A stretch of 34,179 nt of DNA from Acetobacteraceae bacterium (lineage in GTDB: Bacteria > Pseudomonadota > Alphaproteobacteria > Acetobacterales > Acetobacteraceae), in the NCBI GenBank assembly GCA_030039695.1, contig JASHVB010000042.1, forward strand, positions 1-34,179. Reading direction: 5' to 3'. The notes below the pieces were generated by a model. It ran no database searches. It worked only from the letters and a program-made list of their open reading frames with translations, and had not been told where the DNA came from. Shown here one piece after another: positions 15,587 to 23,631 of this stretch (position 1 is its first letter; each line of letters starts with the position of its first letter). Position numbers and translations under genes: made by a program.

Positions 15587-15754
15587 CGAGGTTCTCCGTG
15601 TCGTCTGCGGCGCGGAGCTAAGAGGGAAGCCGGTGTGAAGCCGACGCTGCCCCCGCAACTGTGAGCGGCGAGCGGCTGTTCATCAACGCCACTGGGGTTC
15701 GCCCTGGGAAGGCCGGACAGCCACACTGACCCGCGAGCCAGGAGACCTGCCTCG
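15587..15754 (+). promoter_or_regulatory. Cobalamin (B12) riboswitch
   Basis: All core elements are in order: a P1 5' arm CGAGG (15587-15591), GGGAAGCCGGTGTGAAGCCG, the invariant GCCCCCGCAACTGT, the second GCCACTGGGG and CTGGGAAGG segments, CCCGCGAG, and the B12 box AGCCAGGAGACCTGCC, closed by P1 CCTCG (15750-15754). Binding of adenosyl- or methylcobalamin should stop expression of the downstream metE-metF, which supply methionine without B12. Whether it acts on transcription or on translation (the metE start is 120 nt downstream) is not visible. Confidence 0.95.
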
Positions 15755-15874
15755 ACATATAACGTCCCCCGGCGGGGTGTCCGGTCGGTCGCCTGTTCGC
15801 CGCCATGGATGAATCCGTGCGGACGTTGGCGCTGCCGGCTGCCGCCTTGTCGATCATCGGCTGGAGGCTGTCCC

Positions 15875-18199
15875 GTGACTGTCAGTGTCGCCACGCTAGG
15901 CTTTCCCCGCATCGGTCCCCGACGCGAACTCAAAACAGCCCTGGAAAGCTACTGGGCCGGAAAAACCGACCAGATGGCGCTCCTGGCGGCTGCCGCAAAT
16001 CTGCGGAGCGGAGCCTGGGCACGTCAGCGCGATCTCGGCGCCAACATCATCCCATCCAATGATTTTTCCCTGTACGATCATGTGCTCGACACGACGGCTA
16101 TGGTGGGAGCTGTCCCATCGATTTATGGCTGGAAGGGTGGCGAGGTCGGCCTCGAGACCTATTTTGCCATGGCGCGAGGCGCGCAGGGTGACGTGGCGCA
16201 CGAAGGCTGTGCTCACGGCCACGCGCGTGATGGCGAAGGTGCACCTGCCGCTGAGATGACCAAGTGGTTCGATACGAACTACCATTACCTTGTACCGGAA
16301 TTCACAGCGGGGCAGCAGTTCCATCTCGCCTCGACGAAGGCGGTGCGGGAGTATCGCGAGGCCAAAGCGCAGGGCATTGAAACCCGGCCGGTCCTGCTCG
16401 GACCAGTTAGCTACCTGTTGCTGGGCAAGATACGCGGCGCTGAATTCGAACCGTTGTCACTGCTGCCACGCCTCTTGCCAGTCTATACTGAAACTCTGGG
16501 TTTGCTTGCGGAAGCAGGCTCGACGTGGGTGCAGATCGACGAGCCATCCCTGGTCTTGGATCTCAGCGACACAGATCTCGCAGCATTCGCAAACGCCTAC
16601 GCGACGCTCACCAACAGCCCGGCATGGCCAAAGGTCATGCTGACGACCTATTTCGGAGCGCTCGGCGACAACTTATCAACCGCTCTGGCATTGCCCGTGC
16701 ACGGTCTGCATCTCGACTTGGTGCGCGCCCCTGAGCAGCTCGATGCTGTTCTCAAAGGAGCGCGTACCGATCTCGTGTTGTCGCTGGGCGTCATTGACGG
16801 TCGCAATATCTGGGCGGCCGACTTGAACACCATTCTCGACCGCATCGAGCCGGTGGTCGCGTCAGGACGGGAGGTAGTGCTCGCGCCGTCATGTTCGTTG
16901 CTGCATACGCCGATTGATCTCGACCGGGAAACTGATCTCGACCCCGAGGTCCGGAGCTGGTTGTCGTTTGCCGTGCAAAAGGTGGCCGAGTTGGCTGTGT
17001 TGGCCCGGGCATTGAATGAGGGCCGTGACAGCGTGCGCCCCGCTCTCGATGTTGCCTCTGCCGTGATCGCATCGCGCCACACGTCGCGCCGGATCAACAA
17101 CCCGGCAGTGAAGGCACGAATTGCGACTGCTGACCCGTCCCTGTCGCGACGCGAGTCACCCTTCGAGATCAGGCGGACCATCCAGCGGGGCAAGCTCAAC
17201 CTGCCGCCCTACCCGACAACGACGATCGGCTCCTTCCCGCAAACCCCCGAAGTGCGCAAGGCGCGCGCTGAGTATGGGAAGAATGTCATCGACGAAGCCG
17301 CTTACGATGCTTTCCTGCGTCAAGAGACGGCGCGCGCTGTGCGTTGGCAGGAAGACGTTGGTCTCGACGTGCTCGTCCATGGAGAGTTCGAGCGCAACGA
17401 TATGGTGCAATATTTTGGCGAGCAGCTCTCCGGCTTCGCCTTCACGAAGCACGCGTGGGTCCAGTCCTACGGCTCCCGGTGCGTGCGCCCGCCTGTCATC
17501 TATGGCGATGTCTCCCGCCCCGAGCCTATGACGGTGGAATGGTGGCGCTATGCCCAGTCGCTGACGGAGCGACCGATGAAAGGCATGCTGACCGGGCCAG
17601 TGACGATCCTGAACTGGTCATTCGTCCGCGACGATCAGCCGCGTAGCGTGACATGCCGCCAACTTGCCTGTGCGATCCGCGATGAGGTCATCGACCTGGA
17701 GAAGGCTGGTGCGGCGATTATCCAGATTGATGAGCCGGCGCTGCGGGAAGGACTGCCGCTGCGGCACAGCGAGTGGCAGGCCTACCTCGGCTGGGCGGTT
17801 GAATGCTTCCGGATCACGTCGTCGGGTGTCGGCGATGCAACGCAGATCCACACCCACATGTGCTATTCGGAATTCAACGACATCATCGCCTCGATCGCGG
17901 CAATGGATGCCGACGTCATCTCCATCGAGACGGCTCGCTCGCAGATGGAGCTGCTCGATGCATTTGCTGGGTACCGTTATCCCGCAGAAATCGGCCCTGG
18001 AGTCTATGACATCCACTCTCCGCGTGTCCCGGCCGTTGATGAGATGGCATCGCTGCTGAAGGCGGCTGCGCAGCGTCTCCCGGCTGATCAGCTCTGGGTC
18101 AATCCGGATTGCGGCCTGAAAACCCGCAAATGGCCCGAGGTCCGGTTGGCCGTCGAAAACATGGTCGCGGCAGCACACGCAGCCCGCGCCTACGCCTAA
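15875..18199 (+). CDS. metE: Cobalamin-independent methionine synthase MetE
   Basis: This gene encodes 774 residues from GTG 15875, with TGGAGG 7 nt upstream; a more upstream in-frame ATG (15809) is not supported. It transfers the methyl group of 5-methyl-tetrahydrofolate-polyglutamate to homocysteine. The N-domain starts VATLGFPRIGPRRELK and the C-domain contains YPTTTIGSFPQT. Zinc ligands are His661, Cys663, Glu685 and Cys746, with exactly the spacing of E. coli MetE (641, 643, 665, 726). The uniform +20 offset is due mainly to an insertion at about residues 102-122, between YFAMARG and EMTKWFDTNYHY, that carries HEGCAHGH. It is controlled by the preceding B12 riboswitch and followed by metF. 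Confidence 0.96.
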   Translation: MTVSVATLGFPRIGPRRELKTALESYWAGKTDQMALLAAAANLRSGAWARQRDLGANIIPSNDFSLYDHVLDTTAMVGAVPSIYGWKGGEVGLETYFAMARGAQGDVAHEGCAHGHARDGEGAPAAEMTKWFDTNYHYLVPEFTAGQQFHLASTKAVREYREAKAQGIETRPVLLGPVSYLLLGKIRGAEFEPLSLLPRLLPVYTETLGLLAEAGSTWVQIDEPSLVLDLSDTDLAAFANAYATLTNSPAWPKVMLTTYFGALGDNLSTALALPVHGLHLDLVRAPEQLDAVLKGARTDLVLSLGVIDGRNIWAADLNTILDRIEPVVASGREVVLAPSCSLLHTPIDLDRETDLDPEVRSWLSFAVQKVAELAVLARALNEGRDSVRPALDVASAVIASRHTSRRINNPAVKARIATADPSLSRRESPFEIRRTIQRGKLNLPPYPTTTIGSFPQTPEVRKARAEYGKNVIDEAAYDAFLRQETARAVRWQEDVGLDVLVHGEFERNDMVQYFGEQLSGFAFTKHAWVQSYGSRCVRPPVIYGDVSRPEPMTVEWWRYAQSLTERPMKGMLTGPVTILNWSFVRDDQPRSVTCRQLACAIRDEVIDLEKAGAAIIQIDEPALREGLPLRHSEWQAYLGWAVECFRITSSGVGDATQIHTHMCYSEFNDIIASIAAMDADVISIETARSQMELLDAFAGYRYPAEIGPGVYDIHSPRVPAVDEMASLLKAAAQRLPADQLWVNPDCGLKTRKWPEVRLAVENMVAAAHAARAYA

Positions 18200-18279
18200 C
18201 CGACACGACGGTAGCGGGGACGGTCCCCCGCGATCTCGTCGCCAGAATCAGTGCCGTGACACCGCTGGGGGAAATACAT

Positions 18280-19239
18280 ATGAGCGATTACCTGGTCGAA
18301 CCACGCCAAACCCTGACGCGCTGGCTCGCTGGTGAAAGGGTCGGTCCGCTGCCAATGCGCGGCGCTGACCAGAAGCCCCCAGCGCTCTCGTTCGAGTTCT
18401 TTCCTCCTCGAACCGAAGCCCTTGAACAGCAGCTTTGGGCCTGCATACGGCGGCTGGCCCCACTCTCTCCACGCTTCGTCTCCGTCACCTACGGAGCGGG
18501 AGGGACGACCCATGCACGTACTCATGGGACCGTGACGCGGCTTGTTCGGGAAACCGATCTCACACCTGCGGCGCACCTGACGTGCGTTGGCGCGACTCGC
18601 GAGGAAGTTGACGCCGTAGCCCGGGGCTATTGGGAAGCCGGTGTGCGCCATATTGTGGCGTTACGCGGTGATCCGCCCCCCGGCGCCGATTATACGCCGC
18701 ATCCTGGAGGTTACCGCTATGCCAGTGATCTGGTCGCAGGTCTGAGGCGGGTCGCGGACTTCGAGATATCGGTCGCTGCTTATCCCGAAACGCACCCGTC
18801 CGCACAGAGTCCGGCGGACGATCTCGACAACCTCAAGCGCAAGCTGGATGCTGGCGCCACCCGGGCGATCACTCAATATTTCTTCGATAGCTCTATCTAC
18901 CTGCGTTTCCTGGAGCGCTGCCTCGCTGCCGGGATCACAGCGTCGATCGTGCCGGGCATCATGCCAGTGTCCAATTACGCCCAAGCCGTCAAATTCTCAA
19001 TGATGTGCGGAGCAACAGTCCCAGCCTGGCTGGGCCATATGTTCGAGGGAATCGAAGACGATCCTGAGCAACGCCGGGCCGTTGCCGGCATCGTCGCTGC
19101 CGAACAGGTGCGTGTGCTGCAGGCAAACGGAATTGACGAATTCCACTTCTACACGCTCAACCGCCCAGATTTAACTTACACCATTGCTCATGTGCTCGGT
19201 GTCAGACCTCACCCCACTCGCTTGCCCTCCTTTGCTTAG
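18280..19239 (+). CDS. metF: Methylenetetrahydrofolate reductase
   Basis: This gene encodes 319 residues from ATG 18280, with GGGGGA 8 nt upstream; the frame is open further up inside the metE tail but without start signals. It reduces 5,10-methylene- to 5-methyl-tetrahydrofolate with FAD and NADH, making the methyl donor used by MetE. Landmarks are SFEFFPPRTE (catalytic Glu), VSVTYGAGGTT, HIVALRGDPPPG (FAD/folate region), YPETHPSA, ITQYFFD and GIMPV. Compared with E. coli MetF the N-terminus is extended by about 25 residues, of basic and polar composition. It lies 80 nt after metE on the same strand, surely co-transcribed and so also under the riboswitch. Confidence 0.95.
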   Translation: MSDYLVEPRQTLTRWLAGERVGPLPMRGADQKPPALSFEFFPPRTEALEQQLWACIRRLAPLSPRFVSVTYGAGGTTHARTHGTVTRLVRETDLTPAAHLTCVGATREEVDAVARGYWEAGVRHIVALRGDPPPGADYTPHPGGYRYASDLVAGLRRVADFEISVAAYPETHPSAQSPADDLDNLKRKLDAGATRAITQYFFDSSIYLRFLERCLAAGITASIVPGIMPVSNYAQAVKFSMMCGATVPAWLGHMFEGIEDDPEQRRAVAGIVAAEQVRVLQANGIDEFHFYTLNRPDLTYTIAHVLGVRPHPTRLPSFA

Positions 19240-19587
19240 ATTGGCAACAGGCAGCATCTCGCAGTGGGCACTATCGGTATAAACATATTAAAAGGATACT
19301 ATAAAATATACTCTTGGGTTCATCTTGGTCGGTTCACGGACGCCGTCATTTGGGACCGGCGTGCTTGTCCGCCGCAGATGCAGTTATGCTTTACACGCAC
19401 GGGGACACCGCAACGGTGAGCTGTTGCGACTGATCCCTCGTCCTGTTGTAGGACCGGCCGAAGCCGGTGGTGCAATGGACCGTCGCGGAGACGGCGAATT
19501 AGCGGCGGAGCGAAGGCAGCAGACTATCCTTTAGCCGCTCCGGATCAATGGCAATGTGCACGAAACGACATAGAGGTGCTGGATCCC
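19240..19587. other. Intergenic region with an AT-rich island
   Basis: This is the gap between the convergent metF and EcsC genes. A 35-bp, almost pure A/T segment lies at 19278-19312, very unlike the surrounding GC-rich sequence. No protein or RNA gene was recognised, and no hairpin plus T-run terminator for metF was seen. Confidence 0.45.
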
Positions 19588-20409
19588 TCACCCGCGCGGC
19601 TCGGCTGCGACCAGATCGTGGTAGAGCGTCTCGATTTCGGCAGCGCCGTAGCGCCGTTCCAGCCTGCGGATCGTGAAGTGGCCGCGCGCGAGCCGCTGGT
19701 AATGCTCCATGAAAACCATGTTGACCGTGGCACCGCCAATCAGTCCAACGACCGGCACAGCCGTTGCGGCCAGCCGCTCGGTGACGGCCGGTCCGAACCG
19801 CGAACTGATCGTCGTCGCAATGCGCGCGGCGAGTGTCGCGCTGGCCTGAGTGGCGCCGTGCTCCACCACGAGGTTGGCGATGCTCTGCGTCAGCCTGGCC
19901 AGCGTTGCCCGCAGCGCATAATATGTCAGTACGTCACTTTCGTGCGGGCCGTGGCTGCCGAGCGCGAGCACTTCGAGGCACGCGAGGCGGCTCGGCAGCG
20001 TCGATAGGTCTTCCCCGTGGCTCTGCCCGATCTCGGCAATCGAGCGGAGCATGACCATTGTCGTCAACGGCAGTTCGATGGGCAGCGCGAAAATGCCTAA
20101 CAGACCGCCCAGCCCGCCGGTCACGCCAGCAATCACCCGCGGCACCCACGCCGAAGGCGGCTCGTCCTGATCCGCATCGTCCATCGACGAAATCGCCACG
20201 TCGAGACTTTTCCGGATCGCGCTTTCGACAATCCGGTTGACGCGTTGCGCAGCGAACGAGGGCATTGCAGCGAACAGCCGGTTCACCGGTTGGCCGGCCA
20301 TCTCGGCGAGGCGGACGGCGAAGCTAGCGTGTTTCAGTGCGTGCACCGCACGGGCCATCTCGGCATGATCTTCCGGCGCTAGCAGCGCGCGTGCGGTGCT
20401 GCCACTCAT
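19588..20409 (-). CDS. EcsC-family protein
   Basis: This gene encodes 273 residues. Hydrophobic, Gly-rich helices are seen at about 92-115 (VIAGVTGGLGGLLGIFALP) and about 218-235 (VPVVGLIGGATVNMVFMEHY). The segment ELPLTTMVMLRSIAEIGQSHGED and the late HF-IRRLERRYG are characteristic of the EcsC family, whose biochemical role is not established (named after an ABC-transporter operon in Bacillus). Its ATG overlaps the stop of the P-type ATPase by 4 nt, making it the last gene of a four-gene operon. In that context it may help shape or populate the membrane that carries the ATPase (inference). Confidence 0.85.
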   Translation of the reverse strand: MSGSTARALLAPEDHAEMARAVHALKHASFAVRLAEMAGQPVNRLFAAMPSFAAQRVNRIVESAIRKSLDVAISSMDDADQDEPPSAWVPRVIAGVTGGLGGLLGIFALPIELPLTTMVMLRSIAEIGQSHGEDLSTLPSRLACLEVLALGSHGPHESDVLTYYALRATLARLTQSIANLVVEHGATQASATLAARIATTISSRFGPAVTERLAATAVPVVGLIGGATVNMVFMEHYQRLARGHFTIRRLERRYGAAEIETLYHDLVAAEPRG

Positions 20410-22544
20410 TGGTCACGCAGCAGCGGTCGCATCCCGTTCAGACTTGCCAAAACCGCCGATCCATTGCTGATCATGGCCGTCACACTGGGTGGGATCAGCC
20501 CACCTGGCAAGACCAAGCCAAGCGCCACTAGGTTCATCCCAGCCACGATCGCGTAATTCTGCTTGATCAGGCCCACCGCCTCGCGCGACAGCTCGACCGC
20601 CCGCACCAGTTTCCACAGCGACTCCTCCAGCAGCACGATATTCGCTGATTCATGGGCGATATCGGCGCCATGCTTCACCGCAATCCCGACATCGGCGTAG
20701 GACAGTGCGGGAGAGTCGTTGATGCCGTCGCCGACCATCGCCACGATCCGTCCCGCACGCTGAAGCTCCTGGATTGCTTCGGCCTTGTCAGCAGGCAACA
20801 GCCCGGAGAACGCCCGCGTCAGCCCGAGCCGGCCGCGCACCGCTTGCGCCACCATCGCATTATCGCCGGTCAGCATGATCGTGTCGCGCACGCCCATGGC
20901 GTGCAGTCGCTCGATCACCGCGCGACTTTCATCGCGAACCTGGTCAGCGTAGGAGACGAGGCCCATCACCTCTCCATCCACCGCGACGAGCACGCAGGAC
21001 TCGCCACGCTCGTTCAGCGCCGCGATGTCGGAGCCGGTACGGTCTAGGCGGATGCCGCTCTGCCTCAGAAACCGCTCGCTGCCCACATGCACGTACCAAC
21101 CATTAACCTGCCCTTCGACGCCGAGCCCGGCATGGAACAGGGCCTCATCGCACGCCGGAATGCCTAGGCCCGATTCGGCAGCCCGGGAGCGCAGGGCTTC
21201 GGCGACGGGATGCTTCAATCGCGTCTCCGCGGCGACCGCGACCGTGAGAAGCTGATCAGGTGAAATATGGTTCTGGTAGGTGAGCACCTGATGCACGACC
21301 GGCTCACCGCGGGTTAGGGTGCCGGTCTTGTCGAACACGATCGTATCGACCTCGGCGAGCCGTTCCATGTGTCGGCCGCTCTTGACGACGATGCCAGAGC
21401 GTGCGGCGTGCGTCATCGACGAGAGTACTGTGGTCGGCGCGGCGACGCGGATGCCGGTGCCATAGTCGACAATGACAAGCGAGAGGAAACGATCGAAATC
21501 GGCGGTCACGGTCGCGGCACCGACGGCAAGCGCAAGCGAGGGTGCGACCAGCCGATCGGCGAACTTTTCAGCGTGGTTCTGCATGCGGGTGTCGCCGATC
21601 GGCGCCTGATCAACCAGCAGCGCAATCTGTGCCGCAGTCGTTGCCATGCCGACCCGCGAAGCGCGAATGGTGATCTGACCCTCGCGCACGATCGTGCCGG
21701 CAAACGTTGCTTCGCCCACACCGCGCGTGACCGGCAGGCTCTCACCAGTAATAGTCTTCTGGTCGATCATGGCACGGCCATGGATGATCTCGCCGTCCAC
21801 CGGGATCAGCTCGCCGTGGTAGACGATCACGGCATCGCCTGCGGCAAGCTCGGCGACTCGAACGGCGACGACCGCATCACCGACGACACGCCATGCCGTC
21901 TTGCCCTGGAACTCCAGCAACTCGCTGATCGCTTTGCGGGAGCCGGCGGCGGTCAGATCGCGAATCCAGTCGCCAAGGCGGATCAGCCAAACGATGATGC
22001 CACCAGTGATCATGTTGCCCTGGTAGATCGAGGCGGCGATTGCAAGCGTATCGAGCAGGTCGATGTTGAGCCGCCGCTCCTCGGTCAGCACCCGCCAGGC
22101 GCGTCGGAAAATTGGCGCGCCGTTGAACAGCATCAGCGGAATGTTGATCGCGAGCGCAGCCGGGCTGGTCAAGAACGACAACGCGAGGGACACCGTCGGC
22201 AGCGCCAGCGGCCAACCCCAAACCCCATCCGGGACAGAACCTGCGGCTGGCGCGGGTATCTCGGCACCATCGGCTGATACCGGCAAGGAGTGGGCGACGA
22301 GACAGTGTAGCTCGTGGATGTCAGCGTGCCGCAGCAGCAACAACATGTCGTCAAGCACTTCCTGATGTGCAGGGTCGTAGTCGACGATCAGGCTCGCAGC
22401 AGCGTGGTTAATTCGGGCGCTGACCACCCACTCTTGTGCCTGCAGCCACGCGACCGTCGCGTGCGTGAGCGGCGATGCGTGCTCCAGCGCCGGCATCTGG
22501 ATGCGGATGCGGCCAGGGATCGCGTGGCGGATCGTGAAGTGCAT
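20406..22544 (-). CDS. P1B-type (heavy-metal-like) ATPase lacking the CPC motif, with N-terminal HMA-like domain
   Basis: This gene encodes 712 residues from ATG 22544 (AGAGG upstream). The order is: HMA-like domain (about 1-75) without CxxC but with PGRIRI at 10-15; transmembrane pairs (about 110-145 and 165-190); actuator loop with TITGES (264-269); a membrane pair at about 332-372; phosphorylation site FDKTGTLT with Asp405; P1B-specific His-Pro in RLKHPVAEAL; GDGINDSPAL; and two C-terminal membrane helices. At the place of the metal-binding Cys-Pro-Cys of membrane helix 4 the sequence reads DYGTGIRVAAP, with no cysteine. This is seen in a divergent P1B group that includes the ferrosome ATPase FezB (recalled knowledge). 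The transported ion is unknown, with Fe(II) a candidate. It is third in the operon. Confidence 0.9.
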   Translation of the reverse strand: MHFTIRHAIPGRIRIQMPALEHASPLTHATVAWLQAQEWVVSARINHAAASLIVDYDPAHQEVLDDMLLLLRHADIHELHCLVAHSLPVSADGAEIPAPAAGSVPDGVWGWPLALPTVSLALSFLTSPAALAINIPLMLFNGAPIFRRAWRVLTEERRLNIDLLDTLAIAASIYQGNMITGGIIVWLIRLGDWIRDLTAAGSRKAISELLEFQGKTAWRVVGDAVVAVRVAELAAGDAVIVYHGELIPVDGEIIHGRAMIDQKTITGESLPVTRGVGEATFAGTIVREGQITIRASRVGMATTAAQIALLVDQAPIGDTRMQNHAEKFADRLVAPSLALAVGAATVTADFDRFLSLVIVDYGTGIRVAAPTTVLSSMTHAARSGIVVKSGRHMERLAEVDTIVFDKTGTLTRGEPVVHQVLTYQNHISPDQLLTVAVAAETRLKHPVAEALRSRAAESGLGIPACDEALFHAGLGVEGQVNGWYVHVGSERFLRQSGIRLDRTGSDIAALNERGESCVLVAVDGEVMGLVSYADQVRDESRAVIERLHAMGVRDTIMLTGDNAMVAQAVRGRLGLTRAFSGLLPADKAEAIQELQRAGRIVAMVGDGINDSPALSYADVGIAVKHGADIAHESANIVLLEESLWKLVRAVELSREAVGLIKQNYAIVAGMNLVALGLVLPGGLIPPSVTAMISNGSAVLASLNGMRPLLRDQ

Positions 22545-22575
22545 GGCCTCTGGGTTGAGTGGCCCAGCCGCCGCG

Positions 22576-23127
22576 TCAGGCGGCGGCGGTAGGTGCTCGC
22601 ACTGGATGCTGTTCGATAAAATGATTCAGGGCGAACAGCACAAGAGTTATCCACATCGGTGTCGCTGCCTCCGCGCCGACGCCTAGGAACGTGACGACGG
22701 CAAGGCCGAGTGCCAGCACGATTTTCAGGTCGATCGCATTGTCGGTGGCAGCGCGAATGTGCAGATCGAACTGCTTGAAGAATTCGACGGCCGCGTGTGC
22801 CCATTCCGAGCGCCCGGCGAGGAATCCCGCCTCGGCCTCCAGCTTCGCCACCAACTCCTCGACTTCGTCGCCCGGACGCTCGCGCCTCACTTCGACACGC
22901 GCGTCGCTGTAGCTTGCTAAGCGCGCCTCCATCTCCTGCTCGAGACGAGGATCGTAATGGAGCACGACGCTGCCGGATTGCGGCTTGACGACGACGGCGT
23001 CGATCCCTGGTACGCCCGCGAAGATTTGCTTGAGGCTTTCGAGCAGCTTTGGATTGTCGCGCGCCGTGTTGATCTTGATCCGCAGTCGCCCCGGCACGTG
23101 GTGCGCTAGTTCCGCGTGATGCTTCAC
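22576..23127 (-). CDS. HMA-like-domain membrane protein
   Basis: This gene encodes 183 residues from GTG 23127, with GGGAG 7 nt upstream; the frame extends 13 codons further without a ribosome site. An N-terminal ferredoxin-like HMA-type domain (about 1-75) begins ELAHHVPGRLRIKIN and includes VVVKPQSGSVVLHYDP. Its metal-binding CxxC is absent. A charged helical linker (about 80-120, GDEVEELVAKLEAEAG) leads to a C-terminal hydrophobic hairpin (about 138-175, LKIVLALGLAVVTFLGVG and TLVLFALNHFIE). The PGR-x-R-I motif is shared with the ATPase N-terminus, suggesting both dock on the same partner or metal. The gene ends 31 nt before the ATPase start. Confidence 0.8.
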   Translation of the reverse strand: MKHHAELAHHVPGRLRIKINTARDNPKLLESLKQIFAGVPGIDAVVVKPQSGSVVLHYDPRLEQEMEARLASYSDARVEVRRERPGDEVEELVAKLEAEAGFLAGRSEWAHAAVEFFKQFDLHIRAATDNAIDLKIVLALGLAVVTFLGVGAEAATPMWITLVLFALNHFIEQHPVRAPTAAA

Positions 23128-23200
23128 GGCTGGACTCCCGCCGCTGCAGCGTGCGCCATCGACCACGCTCTATGCCGGCCGGTGGCCATCGGGGCGCGCA

Positions 23201-23578
23201 TCAGGACTGATTCGCCGCGCTTTCGGCCTTCGCCTCCGCGACGACGTCGTGGACCTGCTCCTTCGCTTCGGCGAAAGCGTAGCTCGCCTTCCGGCCAGCC
23301 TTGTACGCGCCCCGTACCGTCGCCCGGAACGCCGGCTGCAATCCCTCGCCGAGTCTCGGCAACACTTTCGGGACGAGCATAGCCCCTACGCCGAGGATCA
23401 TTCCGGGGATCAGTGCCGCCTCGAAGACAAGTGCCCCCACTGCGACGACCCCAACCACGGCCGCGGTCGTGGCAGCGTCACTGCACTGCCTCTCAGCCGG
23501 TCCGGCCTCTGTCGCGGCGGCATTTGCCGAATGCCCCTCGGCCGCTCCCGATCCGTGCCCAGTGTCGGAGGTCGTCAT
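23201..23578 (-). CDS. DUF5132-like small membrane protein
   Basis: This gene encodes 125 residues from ATG 23578. A polar Ser/Ala/His-rich N-terminus (about 1-35) is followed by a hydrophobic, Gly-rich region (about 37-72) with VGALVFEAALIPGMILGVGAML and VPKVLPRLG, the DUF5132 signature. A basic-then-acidic helical tail (about 85-120, KASYAFAEAKEQVHDVVAEA) is predicted to be amphipathic. The role is unknown; the pattern of a helical hairpin plus amphipathic tail suits a membrane-shaping or scaffold protein (inference). It is the first gene of the operon, 73 nt before the HMA-like gene. The family tends to sit next to HMA-domain/P-type ATPase genes (recalled). Confidence 0.75.
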   Translation of the reverse strand: MTTSDTGHGSGAAEGHSANAAATEAGPAERQCSDAATTAAVVGVVAVGALVFEAALIPGMILGVGAMLVPKVLPRLGEGLQPAFRATVRGAYKAGRKASYAFAEAKEQVHDVVAEAKAESAANQS

Positions 23579-23622
23579 CCTCGGTTCCTGTCGATGCCGA
23601 GCTGCAAGCTTAGCGGACTCAG

Positions 23623-23631
23623 ATCATACCA
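23623..23631 (-). promoter_or_regulatory. Possible extended -10 promoter of the metal operon
   Basis: On the minus strand TGGTATGAT (23631-23623) forms an extended -10 (TGn plus TATGAT), 45 nt before the first gene's ATG. No good -35 is present, which fits an activator-dependent or extended -10 promoter. No Fur or Irr box was recognised by eye. Confidence 0.35.

Noticed and set aside
15809..15874. Upstream in-frame start for metE at 15809
   Set aside because: No ribosome site; the extra residues are Cys/Arg-rich and not MetE-like, while GTG 15875 has TGGAGG at good distance and gives the normal MetE N-terminus.
21369..22277. 302-codon open frame on the plus strand
   Set aside because: It lies fully antisense to the well-supported P-type ATPase; its translation is Asp/Arg/Gln-rich without any domain.
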